DNA of 64,000 nt, from the NCBI RefSeq assembly GCF_000367345.1, contig NZ_BARE01000030.1:1-64000 (forward strand), written 5' to 3'. The first letter of the stretch is position 1, and each line of letters starts with the position of its first letter. The DNA comes from Sphingobium xenophagum NBRC 107872 (GTDB taxonomy: Bacteria; Pseudomonadota; Alphaproteobacteria; Sphingomonadales; Sphingomonadaceae). The notes beneath the pieces were generated by a model. It saw nothing but the letters and a program-made list of their open reading frames with translations. It had not been told where the DNA came from and ran no database searches. Of the stretch, positions 25,962 to 34,404 are shown in pieces. A program made the position numbers and the translations under genes.

Positions 25962-26981
25962 TCAGTCGAACAGCCCGTTTTGGACGTCCTGCGGCGGGTT
26001 GAGGCCCAGATGCTTCCAACCCGGACCGTTGAGGCAACGGCCACGCGCGGTACGGGCGATGAGGCCAAGCTGGATGAGATAAGGCTCGATCACTTCCTCG
26101 ATCGTGTCGCGCGCTTCGGACAGGCCGGCGGCAAGGGTTTCGACGCCCACCGGGCCACCCCGATAAATGTCGGCGATCATCATCAGATAGCGGCGATCCA
26201 TCAGGTCAAGGCCCAGATCATCGACATCCAGCCGCCGAAGCGAGGCGTCGGCGACCTTGGCATCGACGGCGGGGACGCCAGCGACATTGGCGAAATCGCG
26301 CACCCGGCGCAGCAACCGCCCGGCGATGCGCGGGGTGCCGCGCGACCGGCGGGCAATCTCCACAGCGCCGTCGGGGGTGATGGCAAGGTCGAGCAAGCGG
26401 GCGGCGCGGCGCACCACCAGTTCCAGTTCGGGCACGGTGTAGAATTGCAGGCGCACCGGGATGCCGAAGCGATCGCGCAGGGGGGTGGTGAGCAACCCCT
26501 GCCGCGTGGTCGCGCCGACCAGGGTGAAGGGCGGCAGGTCGATGCGGACCGATCGGGCGGACGGGCCTTCGCCGATCATCAGGTCGAGCGCGCGGTCCTC
26601 CATCGCGGGGTAGAGGACTTCCTCCACCGCCGGGTTGAGGCGATGGATTTCGTCCACGAACAGGACGTCGCCTTCGTCGAGGTTGGTGAGCAGGGCAGCC
26701 AGATCGCCGGACTTGGCGATGACCGGGCCGGACGTGGCGCGAAAGCCCACGCCCATTTCCTTGGCGACGATCTGTGCCAGCGTGGTCTTGCCAAGGCCGG
26801 GCGGGCCGAAGAAGAGCACATGGTCCAGCGCCTCGCCCCGCGACTTCGCAGCCTCGATAAAGACACGCAGATTGCCGCGCGCGGCTTCCTGCCCGATAAA
26901 TTCGTCGAGCGATTTCGGGCGCAGCGCGGCGTCGACATCCTCGACGCGGCGAGTGGGGGCGAGCAGGCGGTCTTCGGTCAT
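25962..26981 (-). CDS. ruvB: Holliday junction branch-migration helicase RuvB
   Basis: The 339-residue AAA+ motor drives branch migration at Holliday junctions with RuvA. Walker A ([11 protein letters not shown]), Walker B ([10 protein letters not shown]), sensor 1 region ([20 protein letters not shown]), the Arg finger region and the C-terminal winged helix ([14 protein letters not shown]) are all present at normal length. It is separated from ruvA by a 403-bp mobile mini-element but keeps the same direction. Confidence 0.97.
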   Translation of the reverse strand: MTEDRLLAPTRRVEDVDAALRPKSLDEFIGQEAARGNLRVFIEAAKSRGEALDHVLFFGPPGLGKTTLAQIVAKEMGVGFRATSGPVIAKSGDLAALLTNLDEGDVLFVDEIHRLNPAVEEVLYPAMEDRALDLMIGEGPSARSVRIDLPPFTLVGATTRQGLLTTPLRDRFGIPVRLQFYTVPELELVVRRAARLLDLAITPDGAVEIARRSRGTPRIAGRLLRRVRDFANVAGVPAVDAKVADASLRRLDVDDLGLDLMDRRYLMMIADIYRGGPVGVETLAAGLSEARDTIEEVIEPYLIQLGLIARTARGRCLNGPGWKHLGLNPPQDVQNGLFD

Positions 26982-27000
26982 GGGCGACCCTCACCAACTT

Positions 27001-27029
27001 CGTCATGCTGAACTTGTTTCAGCATCCAT
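27001..27029 (+). repeat. REP-like 29-bp hairpin repeat, left copy
   Basis: CGTCATGCTGAA...TTCAGCATCCAT, with an 8-bp stem ATGCTGAA/TTCAGCAT and a short loop. It is identical in reverse complement to 27375-27403 and overlaps the last codons of the GIY-YIG gene by 11 bases. Confidence 0.85.
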
Positions 27030-27345
27030 CGTGCGTCAATTGTGGATGGACCGGCGGCAAGCCGAGGTTGACCGCCAGATCGACCCAATCGGGATTTTCC
27101 GATTCGATGAGATTGATCTTCCATTGTCGATGCCAGCGCTTTAGCTGCTTCTCGCGCAGGATGGCCTGCTCCATCGTATCGCAAGCCTCGAAGCGAACGA
27201 GGCGATGGACGCCATATCGGCTGGTGAAGCCCGCCAGTGCATCCGTTCTGTGTTGCATCAGCCGACCGATCAGGTTGGACGTCACGCCGATGTAGAGCGT
27301 GCCGTTGGGCTGGCTGGCGAGGATATAGACGCATGGTTGCTTCAT
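27019..27345 (-). CDS. Small GIY-YIG domain endonuclease
   Basis: The 108-residue single-domain GIY-YIG protein of the UPF0213 type has VYILAS...TLYIGVTSNL as the GIY-YIG motif, an Arg in LIGRLMQHR, and EKQLKRWHRQWKINLIE with the expected helix and Glu, then NPDW. The ATG at 27345 gives MKQPCVYILAS; the longer reading from 27399 just reads through the repeat (MLNLFQHP), a known artefact. The repeats on both sides suggest it works on, or travels with, them. Confidence 0.85.
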   Translation of the reverse strand: MKQPCVYILASQPNGTLYIGVTSNLIGRLMQHRTDALAGFTSRYGVHRLVRFEACDTMEQAILREKQLKRWHRQWKINLIESENPDWVDLAVNLGLPPVHPQLTHDGC

Positions 27346-27374
27346 CGACACCCCCCTTCGGCTTGTGCGGCCCA

Positions 27375-27403
27375 ATGGATGCTGAAACAAGTTCAGCATG
27401 ACG
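27375..27403 (-). repeat. REP-like 29-bp hairpin repeat, right copy
   Basis: Perfect inverse of 27001-27029, lying 29 bases upstream of the GIY-YIG start and 14 bases before the 3' end of ruvA, so it could double as a ruvA transcript hairpin. Confidence 0.85.
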
Positions 27404-27417
27404 GGTGTGTAACCGCA

Positions 27418-28026
27418 TCACTTCGCGGCCTTCCGCAGCGCGAGCCGCACGAGCGCATCGAGGCTGGCGTCGTCGCCCAGTTCGGCTTCGGCAGACGCGA
27501 CGGCGGTGCTGGCCTCATGGGGTTTGAAGCCGAGATTCTGGAGCGCAGAGAGCGCGTCGGCGGCGAAGCTGCCGGTCGGCAGCATGGCGACGCCGCCCGC
27601 GTCGATCGGGCCACCAGCCGGGGTTGCGCCGATCTTGTCCTTCAATTCATTGACGATGCGCTGGGCGAGTTTGGGGCCGACGCCGTTCGCGCGCGCGATC
27701 ATCGCCTTGTCCCCCATGGCGACGGCGCGGTGCAGTTCGAGCGGTTCGAGCGCGGACAGGATCGCCAGAGCCACCCGCGATCCCACGCCCTGCACATGGG
27801 TGAGCAGCCGATACCAGTCGCGCTCCTCTGCGCGCGCGAAGCCGACGAGGCGGATCGAATCTGCCGCGACCAGCATTTCGGTGTGGATCGTCACCGCTTC
27901 GCCGATGCTGCCCAGCGCCGCGAGCGTGCGCGATGAGGCGCCGACCAGATAGCCCACGCCGCCCACATCGATGATGGCATGGTCCAGCCCGGTGCTGTCG
28001 AGCCGTCCTTTCAATTTCGCGATCAT
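27418..28026 (-). CDS. ruvA: Holliday junction DNA helicase subunit RuvA
   Basis: The 202-residue protein binds Holliday junctions as a tetramer and loads RuvB. OB-fold N-terminus ([28 protein letters not shown]), two helix-hairpin-helix motifs ([14 protein letters not shown] and [19 protein letters not shown]) and a C-terminal RuvB-binding helix bundle are all present. Upstream of ruvB in the same direction, as usual, but without tight coupling because of the inserted mini-element. Confidence 0.97.
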   Translation of the reverse strand: MIAKLKGRLDSTGLDHAIIDVGGVGYLVGASSRTLAALGSIGEAVTIHTEMLVAADSIRLVGFARAEERDWYRLLTHVQGVGSRVALAILSALEPLELHRAVAMGDKAMIARANGVGPKLAQRIVNELKDKIGATPAGGPIDAGGVAMLPTGSFAADALSALQNLGFKPHEASTAVASAEAELGDDASLDALVRLALRKAAK

Positions 28027-28153
28027 GTCCGCTGCCCCATGGTCATGATCTGTTCTTTACAGGCTCCCGCGCGCGGCGCCAGCGTAAAAGCGCGGCACCT
28101 TTTGCGCGCCCATGCGTAGTGCAGCGCGACACCTATCTTCCAAGGACGCGACA

Positions 28154-28729
28154 ATGCTTATGACCGCACCAATGCTGGGCCCAAAGGATTTTGAATATCC
28201 ATCGATCATGCTGTCGGGGGTGGTCGACCATGGCATGTATCTGCATTTCAAGAACTGCCTGTCGAACGCGCCGCAGCAGGGGTTAGTGGTGGTGGAAATT
28301 TCCACCCTGGGCGGCGACCCGGAAATTGCCCGGTTGATGGGCGAGGATATTCGTTTCCATTCCGACCTTTATCCTGAACGGCGGCTGGTATTTCTGGGGC
28401 GAACCGCAGTCTATTCGGCGGGGGCGACCTTCATGAGCTTTTTCGCCACCGAAAATCGCTATGTGACGCGCGGTACCCGGATCATGATCCATGAGCGGCT
28501 GATCACGAAGAATATCCAGCTGTCAGGGCCGCTTTCCACCTGCATCGCGACGTTGAAGGCGACGCTGAACGAGATTGAATCGTCGATCGCGATCCAGAAT
28601 GAAGGGTTCCAGAATCTGATCCTGGGATCGGATATCAGCATGGAGGAATTGCTCCAGAAAGCGCCTGAAAACTGGTATCTCGAGGCCAATGAAGCACAGG
28701 CGCGCGGACTGATCGCCGCCGTGCTATGA
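28154..28729 (+). CDS. ClpP-like serine protease homologue
   Basis: The 191-residue protein of the S14 (ClpP) fold has a nucleophile region AVYSAGATFMSFF (Ser), catalytic His in IMIHERL and the head-domain helix after it. The Asp of the ClpP triad seems replaced by Asn (APENWYLEANEAQARGL against the RDNFLSAEEA pattern). It is not next to clpX or clpA, so this is an accessory ClpP-like protein rather than the housekeeping one. The ATG at 28154 has AAGGA 8 bases upstream, which is better than the GTG/ATG at 28112. Alignment of the third residue is my inference. Confidence 0.75.
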   Translation: MLMTAPMLGPKDFEYPSIMLSGVVDHGMYLHFKNCLSNAPQQGLVVVEISTLGGDPEIARLMGEDIRFHSDLYPERRLVFLGRTAVYSAGATFMSFFATENRYVTRGTRIMIHERLITKNIQLSGPLSTCIATLKATLNEIESSIAIQNEGFQNLILGSDISMEELLQKAPENWYLEANEAQARGLIAAVL

Positions 28730-28736
28730 CGGGCGC

Positions 28737-29372
28737 ATGAGCCGCACGATTTCCCGCCAGCCCATCTTCCCCTGGCGTTATGGCATGTTCCTGGCGCTGC
28801 TGGTGACGGCAGCGCCGCTTGGCCTCTGGCTGCGCTGGCATGAAGCGGTGATGGCGGGTTTCGACATCGCCGCGCTGGCCTTCATGGTGTCGGTCGTGCC
28901 GTTGATCCGTGCCGATCCTGCCGCCATCCGGCGCAAGGCGCAGGCGAATGACGCCAATCGCGAGTTGATGCTGTTGCTGACCGGGATCGTCAGCCTGGTC
29001 ATATTGGTCGCGGTCGGCGTGGCCGTGAGCCAGCATGGCGGGCCCAAGGCCTGGGTGGTCACGTTGCTGCTGGCGACGTTGCTGGTCGCCTGGCTATTTT
29101 CCAACCTCATTTACGCGATGCATTACGCCCATATCTTCTATCGGGCGGACAAGGGCGGCGGCGACTGCGCCGGGCTGGATTTTCCGGACACGAAGGAGCC
29201 GGGCTATTGGGATTTTCTGTATTTCGCTTTCACGCTGGGCATGACGTTCCAGACGTCCGACATATCCATCACTGACAGCGGCGTGCGGCGCACCGTATTG
29301 TTTCAGTGCCTTGCCGCCTTCCTGTTCAACCTTGGCATATTGGCCTTTACCATCAACGTGCTGGGCGGCTGA
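28737..29372 (+). CDS. DUF1345 membrane protein
   Basis: The 211-residue inner-membrane protein has about five membrane helices (GMFLALLVTAAPLGLWL, IAALAFMVSVVPLI, LLLTGIVSLVILVAVGVAVS, WVVTLLLATLLVAWLFSNLIYAMHYA, VLFQCLAAFLFNLGILAFTINV) and the DUF1345 signature (YWDFLYFAFTLGMTFQTSDI). Function unknown. It starts 7 bases after the ClpP-like gene and is probably co-transcribed with it. Confidence 0.85.
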   Translation: MSRTISRQPIFPWRYGMFLALLVTAAPLGLWLRWHEAVMAGFDIAALAFMVSVVPLIRADPAAIRRKAQANDANRELMLLLTGIVSLVILVAVGVAVSQHGGPKAWVVTLLLATLLVAWLFSNLIYAMHYAHIFYRADKGGGDCAGLDFPDTKEPGYWDFLYFAFTLGMTFQTSDISITDSGVRRTVLFQCLAAFLFNLGILAFTINVLGG

Positions 29373-29393
29373 GCCAAATTCAAATCCGGCCCA

Positions 29394-29714
29394 TCAGGCG
29401 GCCGTGTCGATCGGGCCGCGTCGCCCCTGCGACTGGCTTTGCTTGGCGGAGCGGGGCGCCGAATCGTCCAGTCCCATATGCCGTACCGTCCTCCACCATT
29501 CGGGCAATATCGGCTTGAGCACCGAAAGGCTGCCGCTGCGGGGCGCGGCGTACCAGTCGTCACCGACACGCTGGAAACGCCAGACCGGATCGCAGTTGAG
29601 CGGCACACGCTCAAACACGGGTTGACCATTGGCGCTGCCAAGGGCCGGGACTTCCTTCAACTGGGCAGGGACGTTGCGCACGCTGCCATCGGGAAATCGC
29701 ACCGCAATCGTCAT
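29394..29714 (-). CDS. Small protein of unknown function
   Basis: The 106-residue product (MTIAVRFPDGSVRNVPAQLKEVPALG...) is Pro/Trp-rich, without signal peptide or membrane segment. The ATG at 29714 has GGAG upstream; a longer reading from 29774 lacks one. Family not recognised. Convergent with the DUF1345 gene and divergent from the methyltransferase-like gene. Confidence 0.55.
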   Translation of the reverse strand: MTIAVRFPDGSVRNVPAQLKEVPALGSANGQPVFERVPLNCDPVWRFQRVGDDWYAAPRSGSLSVLKPILPEWWRTVRHMGLDDSAPRSAKQSQSQGRRGPIDTAA

Positions 29715-29864
29715 CTCCTGTCTCCATTGCCGAAGCTTAGGTTGAGATAACGCACTGAGATAAAAAGGGTTCATGACCTTGCTGCAGGTTAAGATGATTC
29801 CTGTCGGCCGACGCGCGCCATGCCTTTCACCGCTTGCTTACCCTTTTGCGCTAGAGCAGCGACC

Positions 29865-31166
29865 ATGCGCGATTCCGTCGATCCCTGCCCCAAATCCGCC
29901 GTCAGCCACGGCGTGGGCATCGCTGGCCTTGTCGGCCTTGGCCTCTGGACGCTGGTGGCGCGCCATTATGGCATGGACGGCCCCAATGCCGGGCTGGCCG
30001 CGGTCGTCGCCTGCGGCCTGCCAATGGTGCTGTGGTCGCTGATGGTGGACAAGGTGCATCGCAACGCATCGACCGGCATCGACTGGCGTGGCCCGGCGCG
30101 TCCCGTGCGCGAGGTGCTGGACATCAGCATCGTCAAGATTGCGGGATTGTGGGCGACCTGGCTTGCCATCGCGATCTGCTATTGCATCGCGCGCTGGTAC
30201 TGGAACGGCAACTACCGATTTTCGATGGATCTGTTCACCGCTGCTGCGCCCTGGCTGCTCGCTTTGTCCATCCCCTACATCATCTGGATCGACCGGCGGC
30301 TGGTGCACCCCAAGGACGCTAGTTACAGTTTTGGCCAATGGGTGATCGGCGGCGCGGCGGGCGCGCCCGACATGCGCCAGGTCGCCCACCATGCCCGCGC
30401 CTGGACGGTGAAGGGCTTTTTCCTGGCTTTCATGGTCTCCATCGTGCCCGGCAATTTCGCCAATGTCGTCGACTGGCGGATCGAGGAGGCCTTCGCCAAT
30501 CCCGTGGCGATGGCCGGTTTCCTGATTGCGTTCATGTTCATGATCGACGTGTGCCTTGCCACGGTCGGCTATATTCTGACCTTCAAGCCGCTGGATTCGC
30601 ATATCCGCACCGCCAACCCCTATCTGGCGGGCTGGGTCGCGGCGTTGATCTGCTATCCGCCGTTCGTGCTGATGGGGGGCGGGGGACCGCTTGATTATCA
30701 TGCGGGCGGGGCGGAATGGGACTATTGGACGCAAGGGTCGGGCGTGCTGCAATGGGCGCTGGGTGGATGGCTGGTGCTGCTGACCGGCATCTATGCCTGG
30801 GCGACGGTGGCGTTCGGCCTGCGCTTTTCCAACCTGACCCATCGCGGCATCCTGACGCACGGTCCCTATCGCTGGACCCGGCACCCGGCCTATCTGGCGA
30901 AAAATCTGTTCTGGTGGTTTTCGGCGCTGCCTTTTCTGAGCGTGTCCGGGTCCATGACCGACATAGTGCGCAATTGCGCGATGCTGGCGCTCACCAACGC
31001 GGTCTATTACTGGCGCGCCCGGACGGAAGAACAGCATCTGTCCGCCGACCCCGACTATCGCGCCTATAGCGACTGGATGGAACGCAACGCGCCGGTGCCG
31101 CGCATCTTTGCGTGGGTGACGGGACGCAAGCGCCCCGCCGCCACAGTGATTCAGGCAGCCGAATAA
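29865..31166 (+). CDS. Multi-pass membrane protein with ICMT-like methyltransferase domain
   Basis: The 433-residue integral membrane protein has about nine hydrophobic helices. The C-terminal third has the isoprenylcysteine carboxyl methyltransferase/phospholipid methyltransferase signature (RGILTHGPYRWTRHPAYLAKNLFWW, then ARTEEQHLSADPDYRAY). The N-terminal part is not assigned. Substrate unknown; bacterial members methylate lipids or small molecules. The ATG at 29865 is chosen over 29820. Ends 18 bases before the convergent gshA. Confidence 0.75.
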   Translation: MRDSVDPCPKSAVSHGVGIAGLVGLGLWTLVARHYGMDGPNAGLAAVVACGLPMVLWSLMVDKVHRNASTGIDWRGPARPVREVLDISIVKIAGLWATWLAIAICYCIARWYWNGNYRFSMDLFTAAAPWLLALSIPYIIWIDRRLVHPKDASYSFGQWVIGGAAGAPDMRQVAHHARAWTVKGFFLAFMVSIVPGNFANVVDWRIEEAFANPVAMAGFLIAFMFMIDVCLATVGYILTFKPLDSHIRTANPYLAGWVAALICYPPFVLMGGGGPLDYHAGGAEWDYWTQGSGVLQWALGGWLVLLTGIYAWATVAFGLRFSNLTHRGILTHGPYRWTRHPAYLAKNLFWWFSALPFLSVSGSMTDIVRNCAMLALTNAVYYWRARTEEQHLSADPDYRAYSDWMERNAPVPRIFAWVTGRKRPAATVIQAAE

Positions 31167-31184
31167 GCAGCCCTTATCGAGCGA

Positions 31185-32558
31185 TCAGAAGCTTTCTTCC
31201 GCATAGACTTTGCTGACGTCGCCGCCCCATTCGCCATGATAGCGGTCCAGCAGCCGTTCGGCGTGGGTCTTGCCGGACGACACGACCTCTTCCAGATCGG
31301 ACAGATAGCCGGTTTCATTGTCGCCTGCCGTATTGAGACGGGCGCGGGCGGCGAGGCCTGAACGCGCAATGTCGAGCGCGGGACGGGCGATGTCGCGCAG
31401 CGTGCGGCCCTTGCCGACCGGCGCATCGAGGCCGAGGCGCGGCACGGAATCGCGCAATATCTGGCGATCTTCCATGCTCCAGTCCTTGACCAGATCCCAG
31501 GCGGCGTCGAGCGCGCCCTGATCATAGAGCAGGCCGACCCACAGCGCGGGCAGGGCGCAGATACGGCCCCAGGGTCCGCCATCGGCGCCGCGCATTTCAA
31601 GGAAGCTTTTGAGCCGCACTTCGGGAAAGGCGGTGGAAAGATGATCCTCCCAATCCTTCTCCGTGGGCTTTTCGCCCGGCAGGACCGACAGTTCGCCGTT
31701 CAGGAAATCGCGGAACGACAGGCCCGAAGCGTCGATATATTTGCCGTCGCGATAGACGAAATACATCGGCACATCGAGCGCATAGTCGGCATAGCGTTCA
31801 TAGCCAAAGCCGTCTTCGAACACGAAGGGCAACATGCCGGTGCGCTTGGGGTCGGTGTCCGACCAGATATGGCTGCGGTAGGAGAGGAAGCCGTTGGGCT
31901 TGCCTTCGGTAAAGGGCGAATTGGCGAACAGCGCGGTGCCGAGCGGTTGCAGGGCGAGGGAGACGCGGAACTTCTTGGCCATGTCCGCTTCGCTGCCATA
32001 GTCCAGATTGGTCTGGATGGTGCAGGTGCGCAGCATCATGTCCAGCCCCATGGAGCCGACGCGCGGCATGTGCCGCAGCATGATTTCATACCGGCCCTTG
32101 GGCATGATCGGCAGGTCTGCGCGCGTCTTGTCGGGCCACATGCCCAGGCCCAGAAAGCCCAGGCCCAGCATGTCGCCGACATATTTCACCTGTTCCAGAT
32201 GGCGGCCGGTTTCGGCGCAGGTCTGGTGAATATTGTCGAGCGGCGCGCCGGACAGTTCGAGCTGCCCGGCCGGTTCCAGGCTGATCGTGCCGTCGGCGCC
32301 GGACAGGGCGATGATATTCTCACCCTCGAACACCGGGTTCCAGCCATAACGGGTCAGGCCGATCAGCAGCGTGTGGATGCCGCCCTTTTCCTCATAGGAA
32401 GGGGCGTGATGATCCCTGCGGTTATAGACGAATTTCTCGTGCTCCGTGCCGATGCGCCAGCGATCCTTGGGCTTTTCGCCCTTGGCAAAGGCCGCGATCA
32501 ACTGGTCGCGGCTTTCGATGACGGGATCTTCACCCGCTGAGTCGGTTCTGGTGCTCAT
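31185..32558 (-). CDS. gshA: Glutamate-cysteine ligase (class 2, plant/alphaproteobacterial type)
   Basis: The 457-residue enzyme makes gamma-glutamylcysteine, the first step of glutathione synthesis. Characteristic segments: WRIGTEHEKFVY, SLEPAGQLELSGAPL, the metal and glutamate-binding region (RTCTIQTNLDYGSEADM) and FLEMRGADGGPWGRICALPALW. The length fits the GCS2/plant-type family. It lies downstream of rsmE in the same direction and supports the glutathione-dependent gloA/gloB pathway found elsewhere in the window. Confidence 0.95.
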   Translation of the reverse strand: MSTRTDSAGEDPVIESRDQLIAAFAKGEKPKDRWRIGTEHEKFVYNRRDHHAPSYEEKGGIHTLLIGLTRYGWNPVFEGENIIALSGADGTISLEPAGQLELSGAPLDNIHQTCAETGRHLEQVKYVGDMLGLGFLGLGMWPDKTRADLPIMPKGRYEIMLRHMPRVGSMGLDMMLRTCTIQTNLDYGSEADMAKKFRVSLALQPLGTALFANSPFTEGKPNGFLSYRSHIWSDTDPKRTGMLPFVFEDGFGYERYADYALDVPMYFVYRDGKYIDASGLSFRDFLNGELSVLPGEKPTEKDWEDHLSTAFPEVRLKSFLEMRGADGGPWGRICALPALWVGLLYDQGALDAAWDLVKDWSMEDRQILRDSVPRLGLDAPVGKGRTLRDIARPALDIARSGLAARARLNTAGDNETGYLSDLEEVVSSGKTHAERLLDRYHGEWGGDVSKVYAEESF

Positions 32559-32658
32559 GCCCCGCCCTTAATGCTTCCCCTCGGCCGGTCAAACAGCGAC
32601 TGGCGTTGATCAGATAGGGCCTGTCTATAAACGGTTCAATCCAATAGCGAAATGAAAC

Positions 32659-33405
32659 TTAGTGCCAGTCCCCGTTCAGCGTCATCCACGCGGCCGTTGC
32701 GGCGATGGCAGCGGTTTCGGCGCGCAGGATGCGGGGACCGAGCGAAACCGCCACGGCGCGCGGGTGGGCGCGGATCGCTTCGCGTTCGGCAGGATCGAAT
32801 CCGCCCTCCGGCCCGATCAGGAAAGCGGCGGGACCGGGGTGGGCGGCAAAGGCCGCGGCCAGCGGTGCGCCGCCGGTTTCATCGGCAAAGAATAGGTGAC
32901 GGTCCTGCGGCCAGTCGCGCAGCAACGCATCGAGCTTCACCATCGCGGCAAGATACGGCAGGCTGGTGCGGCCGCATTGTTCGGCGGCCTCGACCAGATG
33001 GGCGTGCAAACGATCCAGATTGAGCTTGTCCACCACGGCGCGGCGAGTGAGGACCGGCTGGAGCTTGGCCACGCCCAGTTCGCACGCCTTTTCCGCGATC
33101 AAATCTATCCGGCCCTTCTTGATCGGGGCGCAGCAGAGCCAGAAATCCGGGACGGATTCGGGCGGTCGCGTCTGGCGGATGCATTCCAATATCAGGTCGC
33201 GCTTGCGGATGTCGCGGGCGCGGGCGGCCCATTCGCCCGACCGGCCGTCGAACAGCAGGACGATATCGTCGGGCTTCACCCGCATGACGCTGATCAGATA
33301 ATGGGCCGGATTGCCATCGACAGGCACCGACACGCCATCCCCCAACTGGGTTTCGACATGCAGACGCGGCGCGCTTTGCGGCGGCCAGGCGGGAGTTGCG
33401 GTCAT
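32659..33405 (-). CDS. rsmE: 16S rRNA m3U1498 methyltransferase RsmE
   Basis: The 248-residue SPOUT-class methyltransferase modifies U1498 of 16S rRNA. An N-terminal PUA-like domain (AHYLISVMRVKPDDIVLLFDG) is followed by the knotted SAM site: IGPEGGFDPAERE and VSLGPRILRAETAAIAATA are the diagnostic motifs. The ATG at 33405 gives the family N-terminus; an in-frame upstream extension to 33477 is not supported. Divergent from ubiA, upstream of gshA. Confidence 0.95.
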   Translation of the reverse strand: MTATPAWPPQSAPRLHVETQLGDGVSVPVDGNPAHYLISVMRVKPDDIVLLFDGRSGEWAARARDIRKRDLILECIRQTRPPESVPDFWLCCAPIKKGRIDLIAEKACELGVAKLQPVLTRRAVVDKLNLDRLHAHLVEAAEQCGRTSLPYLAAMVKLDALLRDWPQDRHLFFADETGGAPLAAAFAAHPGPAAFLIGPEGGFDPAEREAIRAHPRAVAVSLGPRILRAETAAIAATAAWMTLNGDWH

Positions 33406-33501
33406 GATGCGCTTTCCGTTCGACGAAACTTGCCCGGAGGCTATGGGAGTCTTTAGAGAAGAACGGGGCTTCGACAAGTCGGCCCGAATGGAGTGCGTCA
33501 G

Positions 33502-34404
33502 TTGAGCCAGACCATCGTTCCCGACAGCCAGGCGCGTGGGCTGCTGGCGCGGCTACCGGACACCCCGCGCGCGCTGGTGCAGATGGCGCGGTTCGACCGG
33601 CCCATCGGCTGGTGGCTGCTCTTCTGGCCGGGGGCCTGGGCGGTGGCGCTGGCGGGGGGCGGCTTTGCGCGCTGGCCGCTGATACTCTGGCTGTTGGCGG
33701 GGAGCATCGCGATGCGCGGCGCTGGCTGCGTATTCAACGATATCGTCGATCGCGATCTCGACCGCAAAGTGGCGCGCACGGCGGCGCGCCCGCTGGCGAG
33801 CGGCACGATGACGCTGCGCACGGCCTGGCTGTGGCTGGTCGCGCTATGTCTGGTCGGGCTGATCGTGCTGCTGCAATTGCGCCTCTATGCGCAGGTCGTC
33901 GCGCTGGCGTCGCTGGCGCTGGTCGCGGCCTATCCCTTCATGAAACGGATCACCGGCTGGCCGCAAGTCTGGCTTGGCCTCGTCTTTTCATGGGCGGCGC
34001 TGGTCGGGTGGAGCGAAGTGATGGGCGCGCTGACGCTGCCGGGAATTTCACTCTATGCCGGAACCATTTTCTGGGTTGTGGGCTATGACACGATCTACGC
34101 GCTGCAGGACCGGGAGGACGACGCGCTGATCGGCATTGGTTCCAGCGCCCTATCCATGGGGCGGCACGTCCGGCTGGGCGTGGCGCTCTGCTATCTGTGC
34201 GCGCTCGGCCTGTGGAGCGGGGCGATCTGGCAGGTGCGGCCCCAGATGCTGGCGCTGGCCGCATTGCTGCCGGTGGCGGTGCATCTGCTGTGGCAGGTCG
34301 CCACCCTGCGCGAGGATGGTCTCGATCCACTCGTCAAATTCCGATCCAACCGCTTTGCCGGACTGCTGATGTTTCTGGGATGCCTAGTGGTCGGCAGCGC
34401 ATGA
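33502..34404 (+). CDS. ubiA: 4-hydroxybenzoate polyprenyltransferase
   Basis: The 300-residue membrane enzyme attaches the polyprenyl chain to 4-hydroxybenzoate in ubiquinone synthesis. The first Asp-rich motif (NDIVDRDLDRKVARTAARPLASG) and the second (YALQDREDDALIGIGSSALSMG) are present, with about eight membrane helices. A TTG at 33502 has GGAG 8 bases upstream; the GTG at 33493 lies too close to the same site. Its end overlaps the phospholipase D gene by 4 bases. Confidence 0.94.
   Translation: MSQTIVPDSQARGLLARLPDTPRALVQMARFDRPIGWWLLFWPGAWAVALAGGGFARWPLILWLLAGSIAMRGAGCVFNDIVDRDLDRKVARTAARPLASGTMTLRTAWLWLVALCLVGLIVLLQLRLYAQVVALASLALVAAYPFMKRITGWPQVWLGLVFSWAALVGWSEVMGALTLPGISLYAGTIFWVVGYDTIYALQDREDDALIGIGSSALSMGRHVRLGVALCYLCALGLWSGAIWQVRPQMLALAALLPVAVHLLWQVATLREDGLDPLVKFRSNRFAGLLMFLGCLVVGSA

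Larger units (their letters stand above)
27001..27403. mobile_element. 403-bp inverted-repeat-bounded GIY-YIG mini-element between ruvB and ruvA
   Basis: Perfect 29-bp inverted copies (27001-27029 and 27375-27403) bound a single GIY-YIG gene. Each copy is itself a hairpin (ATGCTGAA-CTTGT-TTCAGCAT core). The unit sits cleanly between the ruvB start and the ruvA stop. Mobility is inferred from structure; no target duplication is seen. Confidence 0.6.

Noticed and set aside
27346-27399. Longer N-terminus of the GIY-YIG protein beginning MLNLFQHP
   Set aside because: It is translated REP-like repeat, seen as a common over-extension in sphingomonad annotations; the domain starts at MKQPCVYI.
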